Source: Sphagnum compactum | Lineage: Eukaryota > Bryophyta > Sphagnopsida > Sphagnales | Direction of reading: 5' to 3' | Assembly: GCA_965153455.1 (NCBI GenBank) | Contig: OZ234495.1 | Coordinates: 496,001 to 560,000, forward strand | DNA length: 64,000 nt | In this document: positions 1-13,130 of the stretch, in pieces | How the letters are laid out: the number at the start of each line of letters is the position of its first letter | How positions within the stretch are numbered: position 1 is the first letter of the stretch | Position numbers and translations under genes: made by a program | Notes under the pieces: model-generated | Databases searched by the model: none | What the model saw: the letters and a program-made list of their open reading frames with translations, nothing else | Told to the model about the DNA's origin: nothing

Positions 1-1108
1 AGAGCTGTGCAGCTTTAATTTTGACATGCAAAAGTCTCAGATTTTAACTTGCAAAGATGACAAGGAGAGGTATCCATCCTCATCCTCCACAAAATTTATA
101 TGAACATTGCTTGCCTTCAAGTCATGGTGCATCACCCCACCCTCATGCAGGTAATTCACAGCCACTGCTATCTGTAGCATTATATAATAGATTCCAGCAA
201 TGGAAGAGCAGGTGCTTGGCCAAATATCTTCTTTTCCATTATCTAAGTATCTAATGCTACAGATAGCAGAGGCCATGGATTACTTGCTCATGAGCTCCAA
301 AATAATGACAGGCTGCCTTCCCTAGACTGCATAACCTACAAATGAACCAACATTTGAGTGTTGCAACTTTGAAAACACACTTGCTTCTTGCTCTTCTGAA
401 TCCTTATTTATGCAGTTGACTTGGAAAACCTTAGCAGATTGCCATAACTCCAAGGATTTTACAGTTGAGTGGGCTCCAAATGATCCACCTGCAAGAAAAT
501 GATTTTTTTAAAAATCCCACATCAATTGAAAAGTCTATCATGTATGGATGTCCATGGTTGGTAATTTCTGCCTCCAGTTTTTTGAAAGATGTTTACAAAG
601 TTCTGCAAAATTTGAGGTAAAAAGTATACCTCTGCTGTACCCTTTTCATGCTAAGAATTGAGCTGTCAATGTCACTTCCAGACTTTTCTTCAACACTTGA
701 ATCCACAGAAACCAAGGGTGGACCATATATCATGTTTATCTTTGTCTGAACCAACACATTGACACAGGCAAGAAACTCCCTCAGGTGGAGGACAACTGAA
801 GCAGAGTCAGAGGAGGTGATCACTGACACCCACCAAAACTTCTGGGTCCATGTGTGAACAAGATCTGACCACACAACACGATTCAGCCTCAATTCCACCA
901 GAGCTGTTTTGTAACCTGGAAGATCTATGAAATCACCCTTACTAAATACATACTTGTTGAAGTAGTTGAACCTGGTCAAGTAATCATTTGCAAGGACTTT
1001 GCAGAACAATTTGTTAAACTTGACCCTTTCACAAAACAAACTTAATATCGTACTCACCATATCTTGACATTCATTGTACAGATCCCTCTGGGACACCATA
1101 TGGAACAT
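1..1108 (-). pseudogene. TKL-type protein kinase pseudogene 1 (cut by window edge)
   Basis: This is a decayed copy of the intact kinase at 31,788-33,377. Positions 593-1,108 (minus) give an open stretch of 171 codons matching the N-terminal helical region of the intact protein, sharing words such as TSSDSAS and HLREFLACVNVLVQ. Lower coordinates continue with the inter-domain region and kinase domain in broken frames. The catalytic-loop remnant reads HHDLKASN in place of HRDLKANN, so the HRD arginine is lost. A stop follows ELMSK at the point where an inverted duplication (150-284) replaces the expected sequence. The 3' part of the kinase domain would lie before position 1 and cannot be seen. 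Pseudogenes 2 and 3 share the stop and the inverted duplication, so all three descend from one already disabled ancestor. Confidence 0.85.
150..284 (-). repeat. Inverted-duplication hairpin inside kinase pseudogene 1
   Basis: The arms are 150-182 and 252-284, 33 nt each, about 28 of 33 paired. They flank a loop of about 69 nt. One arm is kinase coding sequence (the Leu-Gln-Ile-Ala..Asn-Tyr segment before the catalytic loop); the other is its reverse complement, inserted upstream. The first 18 bp next to the loop pair perfectly and include ctacagatagcag. The same structure occurs at 39,683-39,818 and 44,906-45,022. Confidence 0.85.
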
Positions 1109-1477
1109 GACCCTTAATCAAAGAAGAACAAATCTCCATTCTATACAAACCATCCTTGACTAGATTGAATCCAGATGTGCTAGCTGCTGCTATGAGAAGG
1201 GGCAGCAGTGATGGGCTGCTATTGTGAGGCTTCCAAAACCTTCACAAGATGCTTAAGTCCCACTGTGACCAAAAATGAAGTAAAACACAACTGTGATTAG
1301 TAACACACTAATGTAACATGCTTGTTATCGAATGCAGAGTTGCAGTAATACAATAACAATCACCTTCTCAATCACATGGGCTCCATTCTCCTGTGATACA
1401 TCAACCTACACATCAATATAAACCTACTGAAGCTAATACATTCAGCCCTGCATTTCATCAATGTTCGAATCTGGCAC

Positions 1478-1834
1478 AGATCCAACCCTCGAGTCGTTTC
1501 ATAGTATTGCATGATTCATCTCTCAGCCTACCCATTCCTGTCTCTCACACATGCACACACTACATAACCAGATGCTCATCAGACCATCAGACCAACAACA
1601 ACGGTGCTTGAGAACACCGATATTCTCTTTATCAACTAGGAATTCCTCAACAGATCAGACCCTCAAGGTCGTTTCATAGTATTGTATGTTTCATTCCTCA
1701 GCCTACCCATTCCCATCTCTAACACCTGCACCACTACATAGCCAGAAGCTCAAACATAGACAATCAGACCAACAACGACTGTGTTTGAGAACACTGATAC
1801 TCTCTTTATCAACTGGGAATCGCTCAACAGACGA
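1478..1834. repeat. Tandem duplication of about 180 bp
   Basis: Positions 1,478-1,655 and 1,656-1,834 are two diverged direct copies. Shared words include gtcgtttcatagtattg, cctacccattcc and ctctttatcaact, in the same order and spacing. The short open frames over this stretch do not continue across the repeat, so I read it as non-coding. The stretch from 1,109 to 1,477 shows no recognisable gene. Confidence 0.75.
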
Positions 1835-2756
1835 CTCACGTGCTGCATGAGCTGTTACTCCAGACTATGCATACTCCATCAGCTGGTGACCTAATCAAAC
1901 ACATGAAGAAACATAATCCTTACAACTCTTGAACAGCTCAACTCCTATATCCCTGCACATATGATTTTCACATCACTCTCAATAATTCCACTACTAAACA
2001 TTCCTCTCAAATCCAAATAAGCAGAAGATGTCCTTATACTGCAATCCATCTTGACAGAAAGACCAAACACAGAACACATCACTCCCAACTCTTTCTGCAA
2101 CTTATGACACTCTGGCATAATACTCCCCAATCTCACCTGAGGCCTTTACTCGCAGAAGTCATAATCACTTCTTCCATGACGTTTTCCTCTTTATTGATTC
2201 ACGCGTTGCAGGTGGTCAAGGACTGAGTGCAGCAGAGATTAAGAAGTCCCTACTGCCTCCTACAGTACTTGTTAAACTATGAGACCACACAAGCGAACAA
2301 GCGGCATAGATAGGCTAGAGACACAAACCTCCCTTCGACCTCTACCTTGCGTACTACGCTTGCTCCTCTTATTCTTACGCTCAGAACCCCGCACAGCCAC
2401 ACACCAGGTTCTGGCTACGTGCATGAATGTCACAGAAAACTTCCCCGCGTATCAAATAGCCAAAAATAGCGCTTGCTCTAGCCTGCAAAATAACGAAACA
2501 ACAACAACAAAACCACAGGCGAGAATCTCCTCGCCAAATTGCTTATTTTAAGTACCTCTCCTTATCATGAAAGCGCAGCAGCTGCCAAATCTGAGCAACA
2601 CGACAGTCAGAGTAGACTGGGTCTGCTCTCTTTTGCCGAAAGTTGAATGGTTCAACAGCCCTAATCAACAACCCTTTTCACACTTTTTCACATTACACGT
2701 CCTCTCCAGTGCACATCCGATGTCTTCTAGACAGACACGTAACCGGGTTTGGTGTG
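1835..2756. other. Intergenic DNA, no gene recognised
   Basis: Only short unrelated open frames occur here, the longest about 90 codons and without recognisable motifs. I see no splice-like pattern, no repeat ends and no RNA gene. Confidence 0.5.
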
Positions 2757-2759
2757 TAA

Positions 2760-3134
2760 GGCCCGCTTTACACTAGGAGTCAGGACCAATGTTCAACCCA
2801 AATCCAGTATTCCTATTGGTGCAAACGTTGAAATCAGCCCCAAGAGCTTTACAGTAGGAATCAAGGCTGAAATAGAAAAAAAACCTTTCAATCTGCCCCA
2901 AGTACTAAAAATGCTAAACTTTATGGCCTTGTATTGGGCCCCAAGGCTGAAAAAAGGATACCATCAAATTTGGGAGGCCAATTTGCAACCCTTGGGGCCA
3001 ATGTTCCAACATTGTTAATATCCTGACGTCAATGTTCTAGCATTTATTAGTAAGTTGGGGCCAATTTGCAACCCAAGAATGCTCAAAGTTGGCCCCAACA
3101 TTTTTTGGCCTTCACTCCTAGTGTAAAGGAGGCC
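2760..3134. mobile_element. PIF/Harbinger (Tourist-like) MITE
   Basis: A 375-bp element has 21-bp terminal inverted repeats at 2,760-2,780 and 3,114-3,134 that differ at only two positions; the shared inner part is ctttacactaggagt. Both ends begin with GGCC. It is flanked by the direct repeat TAA (2,757-2,759 and 3,135-3,137). A 3-bp TWA target duplication with GGCC-type ends is typical of PIF/Harbinger MITEs. It has no coding capacity; the 89-codon frame inside it has no homology I can recognise. The interior repeats the word ggccccaa several times. Class assignment is inference from ends and target site. Confidence 0.8.
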
Positions 3135-3329
3135 TAAGTACCACTTCACGGTAATTTCCTGGTAGGGACAAGCAGCCCCTACTGTGTGCAAGCTGTCGGT
3201 TTCAATTTTTAAATTGAATGGACGTCATGGAATGCGGGTTTTGTGGACGGTGGAGAAAGAGGTACCAAGTTTTGAACAGGCGCTGGAAGAACCCATCACC
3301 ACTTGGTGGCTCTCCCCCACCAGGTTTGT

Positions 3330-3425
3330 CACATTCCTGGGTGGAACAGGCGTGTTCCGTACCCAGTTTTGGTATCCTATTTGGATACCATTTTGAGGGC
3401 TTTTCTGTAGGTGGGACAGTAATCA
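3330..3425. repeat. Dispersed repeat, inverted partner near 37.57-37.69 kb
   Basis: The stretch around gtgttccgtaccc..tatcctatttgg..ataccatttt.agggcttttct..aggtgggacag resembles the reverse complement of about 37,585-37,690, which lies just upstream of the segmental duplication carrying kinase pseudogene 2. Divergence is considerable. It may be part of the ancestral flank of the duplicated kinase locus or an independent repeat. Confidence 0.5.
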
Positions 3426-4249
3426 GTGATCTGCTGGCTCCACGTTTTGTTCTGCCAGCTTCAGCTAGCGATGTAAGGCCTCAATGACCTAGCCTCCATG
3501 AGTGCACCAGTTCCGTTTTAAATGAACTAGGGTTCATCCCTCTTACTGAACCTGGTGGAGTTAGAGACGTTCTGTAAAATTCTTTTTTGGGTTCATCCCC
3601 TTAATCATCAAAAACAAAAAATCACTTGTGTATCTATCTACCTTGCTCGCCCAACTACCCAATTGCCATAATTGGGTAAAACACATTAAAAAAAGGTTCT
3701 TTAGTTTGTGTAAGGCAAAGAATAAAGAAAGAGAAAGAAGTGGCAGGACAATAAAAAGGTGGTAAACGGAATGGAAACAAATTTGCAAGGGATATTTGGT
3801 TTATAGGCCCACTTGGTGAATTCTCAAGTGTTTGTGAGTACTTGATTGAAAATCAGTACAAACTTGAACACCTCAACTCTGCTAGTGATTCATGACAAAT
3901 AGTCACCTTAAAGCATAAGGAAATTCGTTAAGCAAATAGCCTATCACTTTATCGTAAATCAAGTAAATAACTTGCAATGAAAAGTTTTGCAACATCTCCA
4001 AAGTTGGCAGACAAAGCAACAAGTGGAAAAAACAACTTCAAAAAAAACTTACAAAATTAATCCTTAAGCAAAAACAGAACTTGCTTGCATTCCAAGAGCT
4101 TCAAAGTACAAAAATTACATTAAAGTGGCATCAAAGACAAAAATCAGCCAAAAGCCCCCTCAAGCTTTCCCAAGAAAAGATTTCAAGCCCACAAGAAAAT
4201 GGCAAGGTTCCTAAAAAAAATGAATACCCCTAAAAATCTTTCTAAATTC

Positions 4250-5250
4250 CAAGTTATCCATCCTTATTAACCATGGTTAAACTAACCATGAGTAAATAAA
4301 TGGGTTAAACTAACAATTAATAAAGTTAATATGGTTAAACTAATTAATGAATAAGTATTTTATGGCAAAATCAATTATGCAAAAAATTAATTATAACTAA
4401 AATAAACATGAATGAAGTAATTATGGCTAAATCAAATTGGTTAAAATATTTATAGCAAAATTAACCATGGTTAAATTAGAAATGGTTAAACTAACCATGA
4501 ATAAATAAATTTGGTTAAACTAACCAGTAATAAAGTTAATATGGTTAAACTAATTAATGAATAAATATTTTATGGCAAAACCAACCATGATTAAACTATT
4601 AACCATGAGTAAAATGAATTTGGCTAAAATAAACATGAGTGAAATAATTATGGTTAAAATATAAGTGTTTAAGATAATTATGGCAAAAGAAACCATGGTT
4701 AAATAAACACTAGTTTTAAATTAATTATCGTTCTATTGATTATGCGTAAATTTATTAGGGTAAAATATTTATATTTAAAAGATAAATATAGTTAATTTGG
4801 TTATGCTTATAGCAACCATGGTTAAATTCATTATGGCAAAACCAACAAAGCCCAACTAATAATGGTTAAATTAATTATGTTAAATTAATTATCATGGCTA
4901 AACTTACTAGGGCTAAACCAACTATTGTTAAATTGACCATGGTTAAACTAGCCATAATTAAATTAAATATGGCTAAAAAAATGATGGAATAATTAATTAT
5001 GGATAAATGAATCACATTAAATTAAATATGGCTAAATTAACCATGGTTAAAACATATACAATTAAACAAACTATGGTTAATTGAACATGATTAAATTGAC
5101 CACATTTAGACTAGTTATGGTTAGTGTTAATTTTAATTAATTTTTTCATAGGTACTTGAACCATAATTAATTTCAATATAGTTATTTTAACCATAGTTAG
5201 ATAAACCGTATATATAATTAGCTTAATCATAAGTAATTTGGTCATGATTC
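4250..5250. repeat. Degenerate AT-rich array built on an atggttaaac-like unit
   Basis: About 1 kb is made of loosely repeated words such as atggttaaac, taaccatg, aattatggc and gagtaaata, in many variants. One longer piece is repeated with high similarity: 4,300-4,390 and 4,512-4,600 share gttaatatggttaaac and the sequence after it. There is no open reading frame. The mixture of sense words with their complement (ccatggtt) gives it internal dyad symmetry. Confidence 0.75.
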
Positions 5251-5883
5251 ATTTAGTTATGATTAGCTAACTTTTACATTTTCAAACTTTTTTTTAATTG
5301 GTAAAACATAGTGAGAATGTTACATGTAGTCCCAAAATACCCAACTAGTAAATTGGAATTTGTAATTGGCCTTTTTTATTAGGCCATTGGCCATTTTGAC
5401 CAGGCATATTTAGTTGGCTATATTGATTGGATATAATAGGTGGCCTATTGACTAAGGCACTTGCCAATTTGACTAGATTGGGTGGTCTCATTGACCACGT
5501 CACTAATCAATTTGACTAGGTGGTATTTTTAAGTCCAATTTGACTAGATGTCTGATTTCACTAATTGTCAAATCGGTCATTCTAATCAAATTGATTAATA
5601 AAAAAATACCCATTAGCATTCAAGCCCTTGGCCTCTAGTAAAAAATACATGTTTTTTGATTAAGAAAACCCATCTAATCAATTTGCTTAGTTTGAAAAAA
5701 TCGAAATTATAGTAATGTATATTATGTGCAAATGTTTATAAGGTCATGTACTAAAATTTGAAAATGATAGTAAATGTAAATAATCTATATCCATAACACA
5801 TATTATGAACATATTTCTATGCAAAAATTTGGCACCAATAATAAAGTGTTATGATCAAACTACCAATGTTTTGCAAACTATAG

Positions 5884-6800
5884 TGACACCCCCAAACTCC
5901 TTGATAGACTCAACTGTGAGTCTAAATATGAAAACAACAGAAGGATAAGGAATTGGGGTATGCTCCTTGGCTAGTAGCACTTTGGGGGTAGAGGGGCGTG
6001 CTGGAATTCAGGGATGGGGACTAGGACGAACAATAAGCGGGTCAATTATTCACACGGACGTGCACAAACTAAACAACAAGTTGGTTAGTGCCTAGTTAAA
6101 GCACTTTTGGTGCACGGACGAGCCACGGGCAAACACAGACTCATAAGACTCACCACAGCCTAAACTTGGGGGAAGCCACCACCTTCCCCTTTATAGGATT
6201 CTTTATGCTTGGCCATGGGGCCTGCACCCAAATGTCATTTTGTCCCGGGACTTCCAAGTTGGGGGTCCTGAAATTCCCGAAATTAGGACTCTCGCAACTT
6301 TGGAAGCCCATAACTTCTTGTGCAGACCTTCGATTGAAATGAGGTCTAAAGCAAAGTTGTAACCCTTGTCAGGATTTTTCCAACGATATTGGCACACCAC
6401 CTGCACGCAAGTAAATCAGGGTGATTCCCGACTTTTAGTGGTCGGGAGTCAAATTGGCATTTTGACTCCTGGCCCTTCTTTTGGCGATAACTTATGTTTT
6501 AAATACTCAAATGGGTGATGCAAGCCCATTTTAGACATCTACGTTCCAAGAGCTTTCCAACAATATAAGGAATTCTTCAATTCAATGAGTTTTTTAACCC
6601 TTGCAATTGCCTTCTGAAAATTCGAAAGTCCATCGGGACTCCAACTCCCAAAGTGGGAGCTCACTTGGGACTGTAGGGGTTCATTCCCTCACACTTTCTT
6701 ACACTCCCAGGAACATGAAATGTGACTCTTAGGTTTCACTCTTGGCTCGCACCTTTGTAAGCCCTTGCCTTGGTCTTGAGCCCAAGGCTAGGGTGCGACA
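5884..6800. mobile_element. Solo LTR of a retrotransposon, with 5-bp target duplication
   Basis: A 917-bp segment starts TGACACCCCC and ends GGGTGCGACA, giving TG..CA ends with a short imperfect inverted repeat. It is bounded by the direct repeat TATAG (5,879-5,883 and 6,801-6,805). The 5-bp duplication and TG..CA boundaries are the signature of an LTR retrotransposon insertion. No internal region or second LTR is present, so an LTR-LTR recombination event probably removed the body. The short minus-strand frame at 6,203-6,406 is not a recognisable protein. Family (gypsy or copia) cannot be told from the LTR. Confidence 0.82.
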
Positions 6801-6805
6801 TATAG

Positions 6806-9800
6806 GCACTTGGTGGTGGAAAGGTCAAAGAATCTAAAATAGTAGTTAGAGGTGAACGTCGACAACAACTCAAGGTGGTAATGTAGTCTGGAGGTGGTGT
6901 AAAAATATTGACATGATATGTCTGCTATGTGACCATAATTAATGAGGACAAATTTAAAGTACTCATCGACTTGACAAATGCAAATGCATTACTAGGAAAG
7001 ATTGTCAGCTAGCGTGGATTCTCTATCACAAATCCCAAAATGCCTAATTCCTGCATTGGGCATACCACAACAACAAGGGTCCGAATTTTTTCTAACAACA
7101 TTAATTAGACACAACTAAAATTCATTACAGATGAACCAATTTTAAAATTGAATGAACTAATATATTTGCCAACATTGAATGTGGTTGAATGTTATAGAAG
7201 AAAAAATGACATCAACAATGGTGTAATAAAAGTACTTAAACATAGACACCATGTTGCCTTGAATAACATCTCTAATATAAATATGTTAACAAAAGCCTAT
7301 AGACAATAATCCTCTCCAACAATGGTGCAGTTCATCAACATGATAACCACTCATGGCTTAATGCCTTCCTACATCTCAATTTTGAAGTTGACAACATTTC
7401 TTAAAAGTTATACATTTGACATCACACACTCTTGACATATAATATAGTTTTTTCCCTGGGGAAAAAAGGGAGTAAAAGGAAAATGTATAGGTTTAATATT
7501 GTTAATCTACATCTAATTGTGACCCATCTTGAAACCATATGTGGACATGACCCACCTTATATCCCATATCTAATTTGTTTAATTACTCATACACAATGTT
7601 GACAATATGTGCACCAACACATGAGCCCATAGTGCAAGCAAACTTCAATAAATCCAACAATCGTGGCTAAAAGAATACCTGAAGAAATAGTGGGGCAAAA
7701 ATCCTATAGTAACAAAGCTTTTGAGCTTGATCATTGACCTAAATAGGTTGCCATAACTTGTAAAAGGCTGTAAACCCCCACACCAAATGATGGAACATTA
7801 ATTCCTTGCCCAAAAACAACTTTTGGAAAGTCAGCTCCCAAGTGCACAACCAGGATCTTATGGAAACAAATATACCAATATTGTTTTTAATGCATACTAC
7901 CAGTGCAAACATCACATTTTGCTCAATGTTTTTTCAAAGGTGAAGTGAAGTTTTGATTTGTGAACATACTAACATCATGGTATCCAACTTGTGAAAAGTT
8001 GGGAGATTTAGGTGAAGATCTGAGCGAAGTTGGTTCTCAATCACCTGCATCAAAACATTGACAAAATGCTTCATAATCTGCAATCCATTTAAGGTGATAA
8101 CACATTTCACTCGAGAATCCAACAATGGGTGTAGTGGGGAGGGAGAGACAAAAAGACCCATGTACAGAATCATGGTGAAACAAAATGTTCGTAGGTAGAT
8201 AATTGTCACCTCCAATGTCCTACCATCTAAAAAAGTTTGTGACAAAGGGACCAACTCTACAATGTGGTCATTAACTAAAAGAATCCATTTGATTTCCCCT
8301 TTCCATCTTGTATGTCGATCCTCAAAAGTGGTTTTAACCTCTGGAGTTCACCAAAAAGGGAAGTTGGCACCACAAAAAAATAAATTGGTTTCTTTCTTCC
8401 AATGTTTACACGAGATTTCTTTTACAAATAGGTAGATGGATTCATGCATGCTAGATGATGTCCTTTGACAAACAACCTACATAAAATGTATTGTTTTTTG
8501 TGTATATTGTTGACAGCCTTCTAGCATAATGCAAAGCCTTGCTAGGGCCATTACAAAATGTTGCTACATTCTATCCATTAGCAGGGGTAAAGATAGGAAA
8601 GGTAGGTTAATCTTTCAGTGGTTGGTTGGTAGTAGTGCATTGAAAGTGTTCTCCTATAGTACTTGATAGATTTGTAATTGCATTGGAAATGGCTAATGAA
8701 GTACACTCTCATTTAGCACCACTAGACATGTTGTCCCCAAATAACAATTTTGTAAATATTTCCTTCATCAACTCTACTTCTGTAACAACAATAGTTCACC
8801 AACAATAGTAGGTGGGGAACAAACCAAAATAAAAACTCAACATATACCTAGTAACTTGCCACATGATTGGTAGAAATAGGAATTTATTAGAAAAATCTCG
8901 TGATGTTTATAGTCAAATTTAAGCCCATTCACCCACACACTCTAACCACCACAAGACAAACAAACTACCCAAAGCAAAACAACACCGCACGAAGGTCATG
9001 ATCAAATAACGATTGTAGCAAAGTAAATAAAAGAAACCCAAAGAACATCATGAAGCAATGATCATCACACATGGTATTATAGTTTACCTTTGAGACCAAT
9101 GGTAGCCCAAAGACGATAAAGTTTGGTGATTGCACTTAGTCAACATGATTGCACTCAAACTCACAAACATCCCTTATTGATAATAGTGAAGGGGTTTGCT
9201 TGCGTGACCCACCATGACTAACGATGTTGGTAGTTCCTATTTCATAGAAAACAAAGCATTTCACATTTGAGGGGAATTAAAATAAGCCCGAAAACATGAT
9301 TGTATTTGGATTCAATAAACATTCTTTTGGATCACATTTACTACGCACTATAAAATTTTCTCTTCAACAACTTCAGAATGACATCATTTAAACCATCATA
9401 TAGTTGGTGCATTATTGTCCTTATTAGGGCATAAGTCGGTGTGTTGAGGCTTCCTCAAAACGTTGTTGTCCCAAAATACAACAGAATTAACATCACAACC
9501 ATGTTTATACATCATGCATAAATCAAAACCTTAAAATTTCTATAAGTCTTCTCATATTAACAAGAAAATGTACACAAGTAAGCATTTAACTATTGTGAAA
9601 TACTCTTTCGTTTGGAACCAATAATCTATAACTTCCCATGGTGGGAACTTTACATCCTTTCTTTTGATCTTGTGCTTTCTTTCACCATTTTGATTAATAA
9701 ATCTCTTTGTCTTCATAAACAACTAGCTACCCTAAGTTTCAAAAATCAAAATGCTAAACATGACCTCCCTAATACACAAGAATAATTTAAGCTCGGTTAA

Positions 9801-11070
9801 TTTGAACATTGAAATAATAAAAGCAAATGTGAGAGACTCAATTTCAATTTACACACAAGCAGGAAAAGCTCTGAGAATTAGCTGAGCTTACACTCTTATG
9901 ACATGAAAGAAACTTGCATACACGTTCTAATCTTGTCAAGATTCAAAAGACATGTGACAAGCCATGTTGACCAAGAATGCGTGTGTGGTAACAATACCAT
10001 TTCAAAAAATTGACTATCAGGGTTCAAATTTGACCCCGCCTTCATCCATCCCCTTTAGCAAATCCTAATGCACCACATCAACATTGTAAAATCATGATTG
10101 CTTTCCAAGCACTAAGAAAAGTAGACGGATTTAGTTCTTGTTAGCACTTTTTACCCACCAAGGAATTAAATGAAATTATATGACCAAGACGTGTTTCTTG
10201 TCCATGTGAGACTCCTAAATGATTCAATATAGAAGATCATTTGAGTTTACTTGTAGCAATGAAGTTTTTTTAATGGTGGTTCGACAACTCATTGAAGTTG
10301 TGTTTATGTTTATAGCTAGATTTTTTCACAAGATTCAAGGCATTGCACCTTGATGTCGAAATCGAGGATTGACTTCCTTCTACAAACTAAAACCTTACTT
10401 TGTGAAAAAAGTACATGATTTCAATAGTTGTTGTAAATACCACCTATAAATGGTGGAAATCAAATCAAGGTTCAACAATGTGCAAGCCACTGCGATTCAT
10501 CATGGGTTATAAAACTCCACTTGCAAATGCAAATGCCTCCTTCTTTGTGCAAATCCTATTGATGGAACTTTTCAACATGGGACTTTTAGTTGTCAAGCCA
10601 CCACCCATGCATTTGAAAGGATTTTTGACCTACATCAAAAAAGATTTTGTGCCCTAAGGTTCTTGGCTAGAAATGGTTCAATCTTGATTATATCAAGGGT
10701 AATTGTCAAAGCTGTGGCTTCCATATTTTGCCAATTTGCAATATAGAAATAGATCCAACAAATGAAAATTTGATGCCTTGGAGGTGCTTCCAAAAGGTTC
10801 CTATAGGTGACACATGAGTAGTAGAACCAAAGGAGGTTGTTCATCTGGTTAATAAGCTTACAAACCCATGAAAGTTTTTGGAATTTGTCGCCCCATGCAA
10901 AGATCCCTAAATTTGTCATGCATGATCATGTAGGAAAATGGCAAGACTTTTAATACAAGTTGTCAGTAGAAATGCTGAAGGAAGGTGAAGTATTTTCATT
11001 CATTGACTTTGATGAGAACTATTATTTCAAATGGCAAGATGAGATAAAAGAACAACATTGATGTAATAAT
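6806..11070. other. AT-rich gene-poor DNA
   Basis: I find no convincing coding region in this stretch. The longest frame, minus 7,934-8,254, is 106 codons with no motif I can name; plus 10,415-10,657 is 80 codons. The sequence reads like old, heavily mutated transposon debris, but no ends or target duplications could be matched. Confidence 0.45.
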
Positions 11071-11154
11071 TTACTGAACTAGGAAAAGAAAATGAATCAA
11101 ATTGAAGAGAAAGTTGGAAAGGAATCTTTTATTGAAAAGAAGTGGGAATGAGGG

Positions 11155-11219
11155 GAACATTTCAAAATGAAATTGCCCACCCCCAATTGGGAGGCAAGCA
11201 ATTTCATTTCGAAATGTTC
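11155..11219. repeat. Short foldback, relative of the 16.7-kb hairpin
   Basis: The arms 11,155-11,176 and 11,198-11,219 are 22 nt each with one mismatch, separated by 21 nt. The 5' approach (tcttttattgaaaagaag, then gaatgaggggaacatttc) is shared with 16,640-16,680, and the 3' side (ggaagtgtc) recurs at 16,825. The two loci are therefore copies of one dispersed repeat that folds differently in each place. The class is not known to me. Confidence 0.7.
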
Positions 11220-11289
11220 TTGCAATTTATGGAAGAACAAATATGTTTTTGGAAGTGTCTTCCAAATACATTGAATGTTTTCTTGTTAA

Positions 11290-13130
11290 CTCTTTATGTG
11301 TAGGGTAACACCTTTAGACAAGGGCATTACCAGAATAAGGGGCCCGCATGACGCGATAGTCGAGCGTAGGACCCATATGTTGGTAATGTCATTGTTTGAA
11401 GGAGTTACATGAAGTAAAGATAGCCCAAAAAAATTTCTTTCCAATTTAACAGACAAGATGGACTAAGAAACAATAAAGATCAACAACATATATTGAAATA
11501 ATAAAATGAATATGACAAGGTGTGATCACATCCATGGATGACAATTTTTTTTATTATACAATTGTCTTGAAAATAACCCCATTCCAAAAATAATGGGAAG
11601 TTTATTTAAAACATCTCTTTCCTATTACAATTATTGAATATGTTGGAATTTCTTTGGGGCAGGGGTAATAATTACAAAGAAACATGCAATAAAATTCTCA
11701 AGAGTTGATATTGAAATGCGGAATAAGCACACAATAACATGAATAATCACCTAACTATTTGGATGGATTTTCATTAAAGCATTTCGTAAAAACTTGAAAG
11801 CTGAAATTTAGTGTCATGCATTATATATGCAAAAGAAATCAATGCCCACATCATCTATATATGATAGAAAAGACTGGAATTAATACACAATACAACAAAA
11901 ACAACAAAAGCTGATCTTATACACACGACTATTGGAACAAGATTTTTGCATTTGATCAAGTAATTGGAAGATTGCTTTCGAGGTATCTTGCAAAGATACA
12001 TGAAAACAAAATCAATTAATTTTAAAACAAATAATGAAACCATTAAAAGAAAATTCGTACAACAATGTAAAAAAATTGTGAAATTTTGTTTTTAGAATTG
12101 AAACAAAACCAAAAATATTATAGACACAAGAATCTTGTGAGTGGTGAAAGTTGAATGTGATTTAAACACATTTTTGCACACATATGTAGCGCAAACTTTG
12201 AAAGTCCAAAATCAAACAATAGCCAAAGTGAGATATCGTTTCGATTAAATGACAGTGCAAGTGAGAGAAGAGCTGGGTGTAGAGGAGGAATAATGCTTCC
12301 AACCCAATGTTAATTCTAGAATGGATGGTCCCAATTCTGCATGATCGACGATCCACATTCAACCATGTTGCACCATAAATATGACCTAAGTTAGAGGACA
12401 TTTGTTGTTTTTGATCAACAGTTTCCAATGTCACCACCTTTGACGACTTACATTGACGAAAAGATATTGTTAGTTCCTATTGTTTTGGACATTCTATAAT
12501 GTTTGATGATGTGGTCAGCCGTTGTCACTAACACCAAGCGACACAAGGACACCGACACTTTTCTTTGATGATGGAGATCAATTCCATCTGAGATGACATC
12601 AACAGTCAATATCAATCAAAATAATATTTTTGTAATCTAAAAGTCCAAATTAAACTAAATTGATATGTAATGGGTACGGTAAAGGTTAGTTTTTGAGTTT
12701 ATATTTTAAATATTAAATATAAATTCTGATTTTTTTGGATGAATATTGAATGGATGAATTATGGATGAAACAAAACTTTACCATTTAATTTTGTTATTGA
12801 CCTAGACATGTGTATGGTGTAGATTTTTTCATTTGGATAGTTGAGATTAATTGATAATATTCAAATTTATTTACAAATATGAACGACTTTAATTAGATAG
12901 ATTTGTTGAAAATCCAACAATGTAGATCTATTAACCTAAACCTAGACAATACCTATGACTATACATGTGCAAAATTGAATATAATAACAAACAATTGAAT
13001 GGCCCAAATTTGTTCAATTTGATGCCCAAATGTGATGGTGTCCTTTTTCTGGCCACAAAAAAACATGTGTAGGATGCCTCCTAATAGATGATGGAGATCA
13101 TTCACGAAGATTTATAAAAAGAGGGCTTGC
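11290..13130. other. AT-rich DNA, no gene recognised
   Basis: Minus-strand frames at 11,855-12,043 and 12,162-12,437 are short and lack recognisable motifs. No terminal repeats or RNA genes were seen. Confidence 0.4.

Noticed and set aside
2749-3018. 89-codon plus-strand frame
   Set aside because: It lies almost wholly inside the PIF/Harbinger-like MITE.
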